Origin: Stygiobacter sp. RIFOXYC2_FULL_38_25
Lineage (GTDB): Bacteria > Bacteroidota > Ignavibacteria > Ignavibacteriales > Melioribacteraceae
Direction: 5' to 3'
Assembly: GCA_001803165.1 (NCBI GenBank)
Contig: MHAZ01000021.1
Coordinates: forward strand, 558,001 to 622,000
DNA: 64,000 nucleotides
The notes beneath the pieces are model-generated. The model was not told the DNA's origin. It ran no database searches and worked only from the letters and a program-made list of their open reading frames with translations. Position 1 is the stretch's first letter; each line of letters starts with the position of its first letter. Below are positions 17,568 through 24,755 of the stretch, piece by piece. The position numbers were made by a program, and so were the translations under genes.

Positions 17568-18958
17568 TTTAACCTCTCTAATAAATCTTTGTGAATAGAC
17601 AACAACGCTTTAGGCAAATTGTTTTTGTTGATAACGAGGGAAATATTCAACTCGGAAGAACCTTGAGCGATTGCGATAATGTTAATTCCTTTTTTACCAA
17701 GCGCGTTAAAAACTTTTCCCGCTACTCCAATTGCGTGACGCATTCTTTCCCCAACAACAGCAATAATGGAAAGTTCTTCTTCAACTTTTACCTCGCCGAT
17801 TTTTCCTTCCATAATCTCAAGCTTAAATTCATTCTCAATTACTTTTTTAGCATGCTCGCCAAATTTAGGAAGCACCGCAAAGCAAATACTGTGTTCGGAA
17901 GAAGCTTGAGTAATAAGAATAATATTTATTCCGTTGCGCGCGAGTGCCGCAAATAATCTTCCCGCCACGCCTGTAACGCCTACCATACCGCCGCCTTGCA
18001 CGCGAATGATAGAAATATCATCAATAGATGAAATTCCTTTGATCGGCATTTTGTCGCTGCCGCCTTTTTCAACAATTTCTGTCCCTGGGTGTGTTGGATT
18101 AAACGTATTCTTAATTACAATTTTAATCTTCTTCTGAAGTGCTGGCAGCATTGTTGGTGGATAAATTACCTTTGCGCCGAAGTGTGATAACTCCATTGCT
18201 TCTTCGTAAGTAACTGACTTAAGCGGGAAAGCATCTTTAACCTTTCTCGGATCAGCGGTTAATATTCCATCAACGTCGGTCCATATTTCTATTGCCGAAG
18301 AATTGAGCGCCGCGCCAAATACAGAAGCTGTATAATCGGAGCCGCCGCGTCCGAGTGTAGTAATTTCGTTTTTATCAGTAGAAGAAATGAAACCGGTTAT
18401 TATCTGAACTTTATTGTGCCGCTTAAAATATTTTATGATGTTTTTGTTTGTCGAAGCAAAATTTACACGCGCGTTACCAAATTCAGAATTTGTTTTAACG
18501 AGTTTGCTCGCGTCAAGATATTCGGCTTCAACACCACGGTTGCAAAGGGATTCCGCAATAATTGTATTGGATAATTTTTCACCAAAGCTTTGGATGTAAT
18601 CAAGAGTTCTTGCGGAAAGTTCGCGCACAAGATAAACGCCGTGTGTTACTTCCTTTAGCTCATCAAACAGCTTATCAAGCTTTTCTACTATTTCTTCATG
18701 CTTGCCGGTTGGATTCAGCCGGAAAGCCGTATCGTAATGCCGTTCGATTAGCTGCTCAATTTCCGCTTTGTACGTTAACTTTCTCTGGAAAGCAAGCTTG
18801 CCGATTTCAATCAGTTTATCCGTTACGCCTTGAAACGCAGAGAAGACAACAGCAATTTTCTTTTTCTTGTTGATGTAGTTGTTAATCAGAATTGAAATCA
18901 CATCATCAATTCTTTCAGCACTGCCTACACTCGATCCGCCAAATTTTAGTACTATCAT
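17564..18958 (-). CDS. lysC: Monofunctional aspartokinase with two ACT domains
   Basis: 464 residues and the first enzyme gene of the operon. KFGGSSVGS at residues 5-13, ITTLGRGGSDYTAS near 205 and TDVDGILTADPR mark the kinase. Two ACT domains follow (about 310-380 and 390-460), e.g. VTGVAGRLFAALARNGINI and IGVAGKVFNALGKKGINI, the usual site of feedback inhibition by threonine or lysine. The C-terminus resembles the linker of aspartokinase-homoserine dehydrogenase fusions, but no dehydrogenase domain is attached. I use lysC by function; thrA-type regulation is possible. Confidence 0.93.
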   Translation of the reverse strand: MIVLKFGGSSVGSAERIDDVISILINNYINKKKKIAVVFSAFQGVTDKLIEIGKLAFQRKLTYKAEIEQLIERHYDTAFRLNPTGKHEEIVEKLDKLFDELKEVTHGVYLVRELSARTLDYIQSFGEKLSNTIIAESLCNRGVEAEYLDASKLVKTNSEFGNARVNFASTNKNIIKYFKRHNKVQIITGFISSTDKNEITTLGRGGSDYTASVFGAALNSSAIEIWTDVDGILTADPRKVKDAFPLKSVTYEEAMELSHFGAKVIYPPTMLPALQKKIKIVIKNTFNPTHPGTEIVEKGGSDKMPIKGISSIDDISIIRVQGGGMVGVTGVAGRLFAALARNGINIILITQASSEHSICFAVLPKFGEHAKKVIENEFKLEIMEGKIGEVKVEEELSIIAVVGERMRHAIGVAGKVFNALGKKGINIIAIAQGSSELNISLVINKNNLPKALLSIHKDLLERLK

Positions 18959-18971
18959 GGTAAAATTTACC
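18959..18971. promoter_or_regulatory. 13-bp palindrome touching the aspartokinase start
   Basis: GGTAAA-A-TTTACC lies directly against the aspartokinase ATG (18958 on the minus strand). In the RNA it could pair next to the ribosome entry site, whose only candidate Shine-Dalgarno is AAGGG at its edge. It could be an operator or a translational control hairpin. Its short length makes chance possible. Confidence 0.3.
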
Positions 18972-19008
18972 CTTGTTGTTATAAATTTATGTAGAAACTA
19001 GAAAGAAT

Positions 19009-19024
19009 GCGCTAAAATTAACGC
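19009..19024 (-). terminator. Possible attenuator hairpin after the leader ORF
   Basis: In the leader RNA GCGUUAAUUUUAGCGC can form a six-pair stem (one G-U pair) with a tetraloop, overlapping the leader stop codon. A pyrimidine-rich run (AUUCUUUCU) follows. This position, directly after the Thr codons, suits an attenuator. The stem is weak and the uridine run interrupted, so folding of the whole leader is needed before calling it a terminator. Confidence 0.35.
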
Positions 19025-19140
19025 GTCATGGTTTGCGTGTGCGTGGATGTAGCCGTAAGAAGAATTGATATTACTTTGCTTGCCCGCGAAGAGCAGTAAA
19101 AGTTTTTATCGGGGTTATATTTTGTGTTTTGCTTAATCAT
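19018..19140 (-). CDS. Threonine-rich leader peptide of the thr operon
   Basis: A 40-codon ORF from ATG at 19140 to TAA at 19018, between the predicted promoter and the aspartokinase gene. Residues 28-39 read LTATSTHTQTMT: Thr at 29, 31, 33, 35, 37 and 39, every second codon, preceded by VISILL. Leader peptides with runs of Thr and Ile control the thrABC operon of enterobacteria by attenuation. The stop lies 59 bases before the aspartokinase start. No clear Shine-Dalgarno site precedes it, which is common in this phylum. Stem-loops are possible inside it (19071-19099: TTACT and GCT pair with AGC and AGTAA) and after it. Function is inferred from composition and position. Confidence 0.75.
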   Translation of the reverse strand: MIKQNTKYNPDKNFYCSSRASKVISILLTATSTHTQTMTR

Positions 19141-19167
19141 ATTACAAAATGTGTAAATCTGGAGTCG

Positions 19168-19196
19168 AGTATAATAATCAAATTAAATAGATACAA
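19168..19196 (-). promoter_or_regulatory. Predicted promoter of the threonine operon
   Basis: On the minus strand TTGTAT (19196-19191) is followed by a 17-base spacer and TATACT (19173-19168), a good vegetative-type promoter. Transcription would start near 19161, about 20 bases before the ATG of the leader ORF, which supports that ORF as the first translated element of the operon. Confidence 0.55.
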
Positions 19197-19243
19197 GGGA
19201 GCATGGAAATTTTTCCGCAACTATTTTGTTAATGATAATAGAA

Positions 19244-19264
19244 CCCGCCAACAGGATGGCGGGC
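19244..19264. repeat. Short dispersed hairpin
   Basis: CCCGCC-AACAGGAT-GGCGGG forms a six-pair GC-rich stem in AT-rich surroundings. This GC-rich hairpin looks like a scattered intergenic repeat unit. It lies upstream of the thr operon promoter and seems unconnected to it. Confidence 0.45.
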
Positions 19265-19351
19265 ATGCACAGATTTAACTGATTAAACAGATTTACGCAG
19301 ATAAGAAAAAAGAAGTAAAACTTTTCTATTTTCGCTGCGTAAAAAATTAAT

Positions 19352-19390
19352 AAAAGCCCATCCCAACCCTTACCAAAGGGAAGGGCTTTT
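19352..19390. repeat. Hairpin repeat, possible terminator
   Basis: AAAAGCCC at 19352-19359 is inverted as GGGCTTTT at 19383-19390, with inner CCCTT/AAGGG pairing. The sequence resembles the common 'CCCATCCCAACCCTTCCC' type intergenic repeat. It has a T run on either strand and could stop transcription in either direction. Together with the leader ORF, promoter and hairpins listed, this accounts for the 600-base gap between the aspartokinase gene and trmB. The rest of the gap shows nothing. Confidence 0.45.
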
Positions 19391-19560
19391 ATAAACTCGG
19401 TCGAAGTATTTTATCCTCGACTTTTGTCATAAAGTTGTAACCCACGACGCAAACGTCGGGGAATTAGCAATTAAAGAACTAGAAAACACCAAAGCTTGTT
19501 CTAAGCAGATGAAGTTTTGTAAACTCTTCGTTCTTCACTCTACACTCTACGTTACAAAAG

Positions 19561-20202
19561 ATGGGCCGAAAAAAATATAAAAAGATAACAGAAGTCAGAA
19601 CGTTCCCCAACGTGTTTGATTATAAAGATGAAGCCGCGGAAGCAGGCATTAAAAAGTTCTTTGCGAACGATAACCCAATTACAATAGAACTATGCTGCGG
19701 GCAAGCGGATTACTCGATTAGTTTGGCAGAGCATTATCCCGAAAGAAATTTTCTTGGGATTGACCGCAAGCCAAACCGTTTGTGGAATGCTTCTAAGAAT
19801 GCAGAAGCTAGGAAAACCAATAATGTAGCACTGCTAATCGCTTACATAGAACGTCTTGATGAAGTTTTAAAGGAAATGAAAGTAGAGGAAATCTGGATTA
19901 CCTTCCCCGATCCGTATCCGTTTCAGAGCAGTATTAAGAAGCGCTTAACGCACCCTAGATTTTTAGCTATCTATAGAAAGCTATTGGCGGAGAATGGAAA
20001 AGTAAATTTAAAAACCGATGACGATACGCTTTACGAATACACGCTTCAGATGATTGAAGAGGGAAAACTAAAAACCAACTTTGTTAGCAGCGACATATAC
20101 TCGCTCGAGCAGATTCCATTTGAGTACACAATAAAAACAAAGTACGAGAAGGTGCATTTGGAAGAGGGTAAGAAAATTAAGTTGGTGAGTTTTGGATTCT
20201 AG
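19561..20202 (+). CDS. trmB: tRNA (guanine-46-N7)-methyltransferase
   Basis: 213 residues. The SAM-binding region reads TIELCCGQADYSISLA with GIDRKPNR, and the active-site region WITFPDPYPFQSS corresponds to the family's F-DPWPK-rH motif, with Tyr for Trp. LKTDDDTLYEY follows. It methylates G46 in tRNA variable loops. Start is the ATG at 19561 (MGRKKYKK). It converges with the lipoprotein gene at 20199, overlapping by four bases. Confidence 0.93.
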   Translation: MGRKKYKKITEVRTFPNVFDYKDEAAEAGIKKFFANDNPITIELCCGQADYSISLAEHYPERNFLGIDRKPNRLWNASKNAEARKTNNVALLIAYIERLDEVLKEMKVEEIWITFPDPYPFQSSIKKRLTHPRFLAIYRKLLAENGKVNLKTDDDTLYEYTLQMIEEGKLKTNFVSSDIYSLEQIPFEYTIKTKYEKVHLEEGKKIKLVSFGF

Positions 20203-20771
20203 TGCGGAACACTAGTCTCCGTTACCAAATAAACGCGATAAATATTTCCATCGTTGTCTTTACCGATTCCCGCACCGGAATCATCAATCTTATTAATAGA
20301 ATAGAAAACAATTTCAATCATTCTGCTTTTTCCAATCATTAACGTTGCGTTGCCAATAGGGGTTACTTGAACATTTGTGCTATAACCGAATAGTTCCGGG
20401 AAATTTTGTTTTACCTGTTCGCGATCTACTTTTTTCACGGAACGAGCAGAGTTAATTCCTGGTCCTACTTCTTTTGATAATAATTCCTCAGCTGATAGGA
20501 CTCTATAATTTGGGGGAGTATAATTATTCGGCGCTTGTAAATATTGATTGAAAATGAAATTACCATCTATAGCTGTTCCATCCGGCAACTTATCTTTAAT
20601 TCTTCCGCTATATTCATAAATGTTGGGAATTCGTACTTCTATTTTTTGTGGATCGTTTAGGTTGTAGAGTATAATGTAATTTTGATAAGATTTACTGAAA
20701 CGCGTGCATGAGACAATCAACATAGAAGATAAAATAAAAGACACAAAGTAATTTCCGGATATCTTTTTCAT
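20199..20771 (-). CDS. Lipoprotein of unknown function
   Basis: 190 residues with a lipoprotein signal (SFILSSMLIVSCTRFS, Cys near residue 22). The mature part mentions no family I know. It contains KIEVRIPNIYEYSGRIKDKLPDG and ends in a strand-rich segment with GAGIGKDNDGNIYRVYLVTE. It is the second gene after the lipoprotein at 20824-21645 and could be in the same transcript. Confidence 0.6.
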   Translation of the reverse strand: MKKISGNYFVSFILSSMLIVSCTRFSKSYQNYIILYNLNDPQKIEVRIPNIYEYSGRIKDKLPDGTAIDGNFIFNQYLQAPNNYTPPNYRVLSAEELLSKEVGPGINSARSVKKVDREQVKQNFPELFGYSTNVQVTPIGNATLMIGKSRMIEIVFYSINKIDDSGAGIGKDNDGNIYRVYLVTETSVPH

Positions 20772-20823
20772 TGTTCCGCCCTCATTAATGTAAAAAAGAA
20801 TCTGTTTTTATCTATGCTGACGC

Positions 20824-21645
20824 TTAGTATTTATAACTCACCGGCGATTGTTTTATCGGCTTGCCGTCTGTTCCGTTGATGTTTAGAATAACTGTTCCGG
20901 TATAACCAACTTGCCCGCCGAGATATTCTTTTATCTTGCTCAAATCGAAATTAATAGTTCTTGTTACGTAAGCTTCGCACATATCGCCGTTAGCGTTGTG
21001 AGAAAGCACAAGATTCATCTGTGGCGGATTTGATTTTAGAATTCCGGTGTAAGCGTAAAGATCAATTATGTGGTCTCTGCATCCGCCGCTATAACTAACA
21101 GAAAGTGCAAGCATATCTTTTTCCAGCGAGGCAGAATTAACAGCAATCATATCTTTTTTTACGACCCAATCACTGTTTCCATCAATAAAGTAAACTTGTT
21201 TTGTTTCAGCATTTACGTTATAGTTTATTCTTAGCTCAATCAAATATTGTTCCGGCTTAATGTCTTCCGTACTCTTACGCGCAGGCAGAACATTTTTCAA
21301 TGCAATCTCGTAACCATCAAAAACAATTGCCGTTGGTGTTAATCCTGTGTGAAGCACAACTTCTTTTTGCAAACTTCCTTTGGTTAGTTTCAGTTTTACT
21401 TCGGCATCACCCGCCCAAAAACACATTAAATCTATCGGGCAACGGCTATCTGCGCCTATACCGGAAAAGGTAACTAGTAATTCATCATTAAGAAAAACAG
21501 ATTCCCCGACTTTGAGAGTAACTTCCGAAGGTGTGTTGGAAGAAACAGAGACTGTGTGATATACCGGAAGCAAAGTATCGTCCTGGCAACTACTAAATGT
21601 TATTAGAGTAATAAGCCCGAAAGAAAGAAATATAAACCGTTTCAT
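20824..21645 (-). CDS. Lipoprotein, hypothetical
   Basis: 273 residues from ATG at 21645, preceded by AAGGTGAG. A longer in-frame ORF to 21762 would place 39 residues before the signal and is unlikely. The signal MKRFIFLSFGLITLITFSSCQDD has a clear lipobox. The first half contains LKVGESVFLNDELLVTFSGI and CPIDLMCFWAGDAEVKL, a pattern seen in small secreted proteins of this phylum. The second half has SYSGGCRDHIIDLYAY and CEAYVTRTINFDLS. Function is unknown. Confidence 0.65.
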   Translation of the reverse strand: MKRFIFLSFGLITLITFSSCQDDTLLPVYHTVSVSSNTPSEVTLKVGESVFLNDELLVTFSGIGADSRCPIDLMCFWAGDAEVKLKLTKGSLQKEVVLHTGLTPTAIVFDGYEIALKNVLPARKSTEDIKPEQYLIELRINYNVNAETKQVYFIDGNSDWVVKKDMIAVNSASLEKDMLALSVSYSGGCRDHIIDLYAYTGILKSNPPQMNLVLSHNANGDMCEAYVTRTINFDLSKIKEYLGGQVGYTGTVILNINGTDGKPIKQSPVSYKY

Positions 21646-21822
21646 AATGCTCACCTTATTTATCCAACCAAAGTTTGCAAATGTAAACGTGAGAAAAAAG
21701 AGAAAATTTTTGACACAGAGTTTGGATTCCCTTCCGTTAATCAAGACAAGCGAATCCGGCAAAGCTTTTTTCTTTATGGAAATTTTCTATTTTCCAACAT
21801 CAACAAAAGAAAGGTAGCAAAA

Positions 21823-22227
21823 ATGGAAAGCGCTCAAATACAGATAAATTATTTAGCAGTAGTTGTTGTAACAATTATAGCATTTATTCTTGGCGGTTTG
21901 TGGTACGGTCCGCTTTTTGGCAAAGCCTGGATGAAAGAAAGCGGTGTGAAAGAAGGCGATGGCAAAGATAAAATGGTTAGAACTTTTGGTCTATCTATAT
22001 TGCTAAACTTAATAATAGCGTTAAATCTCTCAGCATTTCTTGGCACGAAAGCAGATTTACAGTTTGGTTTCTTTGCCGGATTAGCCGCGGGAATCGGCTG
22101 GGTATCAGCTTCTCTTGGAATAATTTATTTGTTCAGTCAAAAATCGCTGAAACTATTTTTGATTGATGCCGGCTACCAGACTGTTATTTACGCCATCATG
22201 GGTGCAATACTTGGCGCTTGGAAATAA
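21823..22227 (+). CDS. DUF1761-family membrane protein
   Basis: 134 residues with four membrane helices: INYLAVVVVTIIAFILGGLWYGPLFGKAW (about 8-36), LSILLNLIIALNLSAFL, FGFFAGLAAGIGWVSASLGIIYLF and DAGYQTVIYAIMGAILGAW. The WYGPLFGK-W motif and length fit DUF1761, whose function is unknown. The RBS AAGGTAG precedes the ATG. A dispersed hairpin repeat follows the stop codon. Confidence 0.85.
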   Translation: MESAQIQINYLAVVVVTIIAFILGGLWYGPLFGKAWMKESGVKEGDGKDKMVRTFGLSILLNLIIALNLSAFLGTKADLQFGFFAGLAAGIGWVSASLGIIYLFSQKSLKLFLIDAGYQTVIYAIMGAILGAWK

Positions 22228-22237
22228 ACTCTTTATA

Positions 22238-22327
22238 ATTCTGAGCGAGCGAAGCGACCGAAGAATCTCTAAACATTTTACGTCATAGATTCTTCGTCAT
22301 CCGCAAAACGGATTCTTCAGAATGACA
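22238..22327. repeat. 90-bp foldback repeat, copy A
   Basis: Begins ATTCTGAGCGAGCGAAGCG and ends CTTCAGAATGACA, with inner arms CCGAAGAATCT and AGATTCTTCGTC that pair. Copy B at 24429-24519 shares the same inner segments GCGACCGAAGAATC and AGATTCTTCGTCATCCGC. It lies in the gap after a DUF1761 gene and has no coding capacity. Confidence 0.75.
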
Positions 22328-22408
22328 GTATTAGATCTAATAGCACAACTTAAAAGTTGCGGCAACAAAAATAATGTCATGAGTTATAGTTAATCGAAAA
22401 GAGAGATA

Positions 22409-24424
22409 ATGAAAAAAATAATTTTAATAATTCTATTGTTAACAGAAATAGTTTTTACTCAAAGTGATATCAAATATCAATCATACATAGCTCATATCGC
22501 AGCGGCAAATTCATCTTTGCGGTTGAACGAGACTGCGGATGCAAAACGCTGGCTGGAAAATGCGCCAAAAGAATTGCGCGGCTGGGAATGGAATATGCTA
22601 AACAGCCGAAGCGACATGAGCTTGTCTAAAATTGATTGTAATGATTTTTCACCGACAAAGGCTTACTTCAGTAATAATGGAAAATATTTAATTGCCGGAA
22701 GCGCTGAGGGAAAAATTTATGTGTACGATTCATCAACAATGCAAGATGTAAAAAAGCTTGAAGGACACTCAAGCGCAGTTTACTCTGCAAAATTTTTTCC
22801 GGATGATAAACTTGTTGTTTCGGTTTCGCGCGATACTACAATTAAAGTTTGGGATTTTGAAACCGGTCAAATTAAATGGAGCGCAAAAACGGGCGGTCAT
22901 GGTTTAGCCGATGTTGATATAAGTCCGGACGGAAAAACAATACTCTTTTCTTCGTGGCAGTTTCAAAAGGAAAAAGGTGTAATCGGTATTGTTTCTTTGT
23001 GGGATTCTGAAACCGGAAAGCAGCTTTGGGATACAGAATTTGGAAACAAACCATTGATAGTTGCTCGCTTCAGTGCGGACGGAAAATTCTTTGGAGTTGG
23101 AGGCTGGGGCTGGCGTGTAGCGGTTTGGTCGCATGCACAAAAAGATGGTCCAAAAGTTTTTCATTACGATGATGTTTCCAGCTATTCTGCTATAGACGAT
23201 TTCGCATTCTCCCCCGATTCGAAACAAATAGCTGTTGCATCCAAGAGTACAATAATCAGATTGTTTGATTTGAACACCGGAAAAATAGAACGTGAACTTC
23301 ACGGTCACACACGCCCGGTATTAGCACTTGCTTATTCGAAAGATGGAAACAGAATATTTTCTTCCGGCTCAGATGCTTCGATATTTGTTTGGAGCGGCGA
23401 AACCGGACAATTGATGAACAAACTTTACGGACATACAGACAAGGTTGTTTCGATTGCTCTTAATAAAGAAGGGAATAAGCATGTAACAACCTCTTCCGAT
23501 AAAACAATTCGTGTTTGGGATGCAGAATTTGGAAATGCGTTTATGCATAAAACCGGAAAAGCTGAAACGATCTTTGCGTTTGATTTAAGCATGGACGATA
23601 AATTACTCGCCACCACTGGTCCCAACAACACAATAAGTATTTGGGATTTCAATTCGGGGAAATTGTTAAAGAATTTTCCCGGATTAGATGGTTTTATGAA
23701 TTTTCTAAAGTTTCATCCAAACAATAAATTTATTGCCGGCGGAAACTGGGGAAATGTTGTGAAAATTTGGAACGCCAAAACCGGGGAAGTTCACAAAACT
23801 TTCGAAATGGGTGGCGGCAATTCTAGTTTGGATTTCTCACCCGATGGAAAACAACTTATTGCTTACTCAACAGAAAAAGCAATTTTTGTTTGGGATGTTG
23901 AATCGGGAAGTTTGATTAAGAAGATTCAGCTTGAGGCACGTCCATACTTTGTGAAGTTTAACAATAAAGGAAATTTGTTTGCCAGCGCAGAAAATAACGG
24001 CGCGCTAAAAATCTGGAACGCAAAAACTTTTGAGTTAGTAACAAAAATCGAAGCGCACACCGGACAAATTCTCTGCTTGGCTTTTTCGCCAGACGATAAA
24101 ATTCTTGCCGCTTCATTAGACAATGCGAAAATTAAATTGTTCAATACATCAAACTATTCTTTGCTAAAAAAACTTTCCGGACACGCGCAATATCCATACT
24201 CAATAAATTTTTCTAAGGATGGAAAAAGATTTGTTTCCGGTTCGGCAGATAACACAGTTAGAGTTTGGGATACTAAAACATGGGAAACCTCTGTCGTGCT
24301 GTCGGATTTCTCGAATGTAGTTTACAATACAATTTTCTCTAACGATGGAACTCGCTTAGTAGTTAACTCAACCGGTAAAGAAATTATTGTTTACGATACC
24401 GTTCCATATTCAGAGAGAAAATAG
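22409..24424 (+). CDS. Secreted WD40-repeat protein
   Basis: 671 residues. A signal peptide (MKKIILIILLLTEIVFTQ) and a short helical segment with RLNETADAKRWLENAPKELRGWEWN are followed by about 13 WD40 repeats, enough for two beta-propellers. Repeats are marked by GHSSAVYSAKFFPDD, IKVWDFETGQ, GHTRPVLALAYSKDG and VRVWDTKTWE. The N-terminal segment matches what follows kinase domains in WD40 kinases, but no kinase is present. It probably serves as a periplasmic or surface scaffold. Confidence 0.85.
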   Translation: MKKIILIILLLTEIVFTQSDIKYQSYIAHIAAANSSLRLNETADAKRWLENAPKELRGWEWNMLNSRSDMSLSKIDCNDFSPTKAYFSNNGKYLIAGSAEGKIYVYDSSTMQDVKKLEGHSSAVYSAKFFPDDKLVVSVSRDTTIKVWDFETGQIKWSAKTGGHGLADVDISPDGKTILFSSWQFQKEKGVIGIVSLWDSETGKQLWDTEFGNKPLIVARFSADGKFFGVGGWGWRVAVWSHAQKDGPKVFHYDDVSSYSAIDDFAFSPDSKQIAVASKSTIIRLFDLNTGKIERELHGHTRPVLALAYSKDGNRIFSSGSDASIFVWSGETGQLMNKLYGHTDKVVSIALNKEGNKHVTTSSDKTIRVWDAEFGNAFMHKTGKAETIFAFDLSMDDKLLATTGPNNTISIWDFNSGKLLKNFPGLDGFMNFLKFHPNNKFIAGGNWGNVVKIWNAKTGEVHKTFEMGGGNSSLDFSPDGKQLIAYSTEKAIFVWDVESGSLIKKIQLEARPYFVKFNNKGNLFASAENNGALKIWNAKTFELVTKIEAHTGQILCLAFSPDDKILAASLDNAKIKLFNTSNYSLLKKLSGHAQYPYSINFSKDGKRFVSGSADNTVRVWDTKTWETSVVLSDFSNVVYNTIFSNDGTRLVVNSTGKEIIVYDTVPYSERK

Positions 24425-24428
24425 TAAG

Positions 24429-24519
24429 TGTCATTCTGAGGAAGTGAAGCGACCGAAGAATCCGTTAAACAATAAATTTAGATTCTTCGTCATCCGCAAA
24501 ACGATTCCTCAGAATGACA
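24429..24519. repeat. 90-bp foldback repeat, copy B
   Basis: The ends TGTCATTCTGAGGAA (24429-24443) and TTCCTCAGAATGACA (24505-24519) are perfect 15-bp inverted repeats. The interior shares the GCGACCGAAGAATC and AGATTCTTCGTCATCCGC segments with copy A at 22238. It starts five bases after the WD40 gene stop. The remaining DNA to 24755 has no gene that I can support. GGAG precedes the next ATG. Confidence 0.75.
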
Positions 24520-24755
24520 AAAATTACATCGTTTTTATCAGCACAACCCCTTAAGATGGAATAAGAGTTTTAAATTTGTCTTTGAACTCGCCAAGATTTT
24601 TTCCTCCACGAAACGACAGCAATAACAGATACAGATAATTGAACAAATAGTCTTAATTTGAATTTGAAGACAATCAAGAGCAAGTTTATTTACTTGTTAT
24701 AATTATCTAAAGAGGGTAGATTTCTTCCAAGTTTATAAAAAATAAGGAGAATGAA

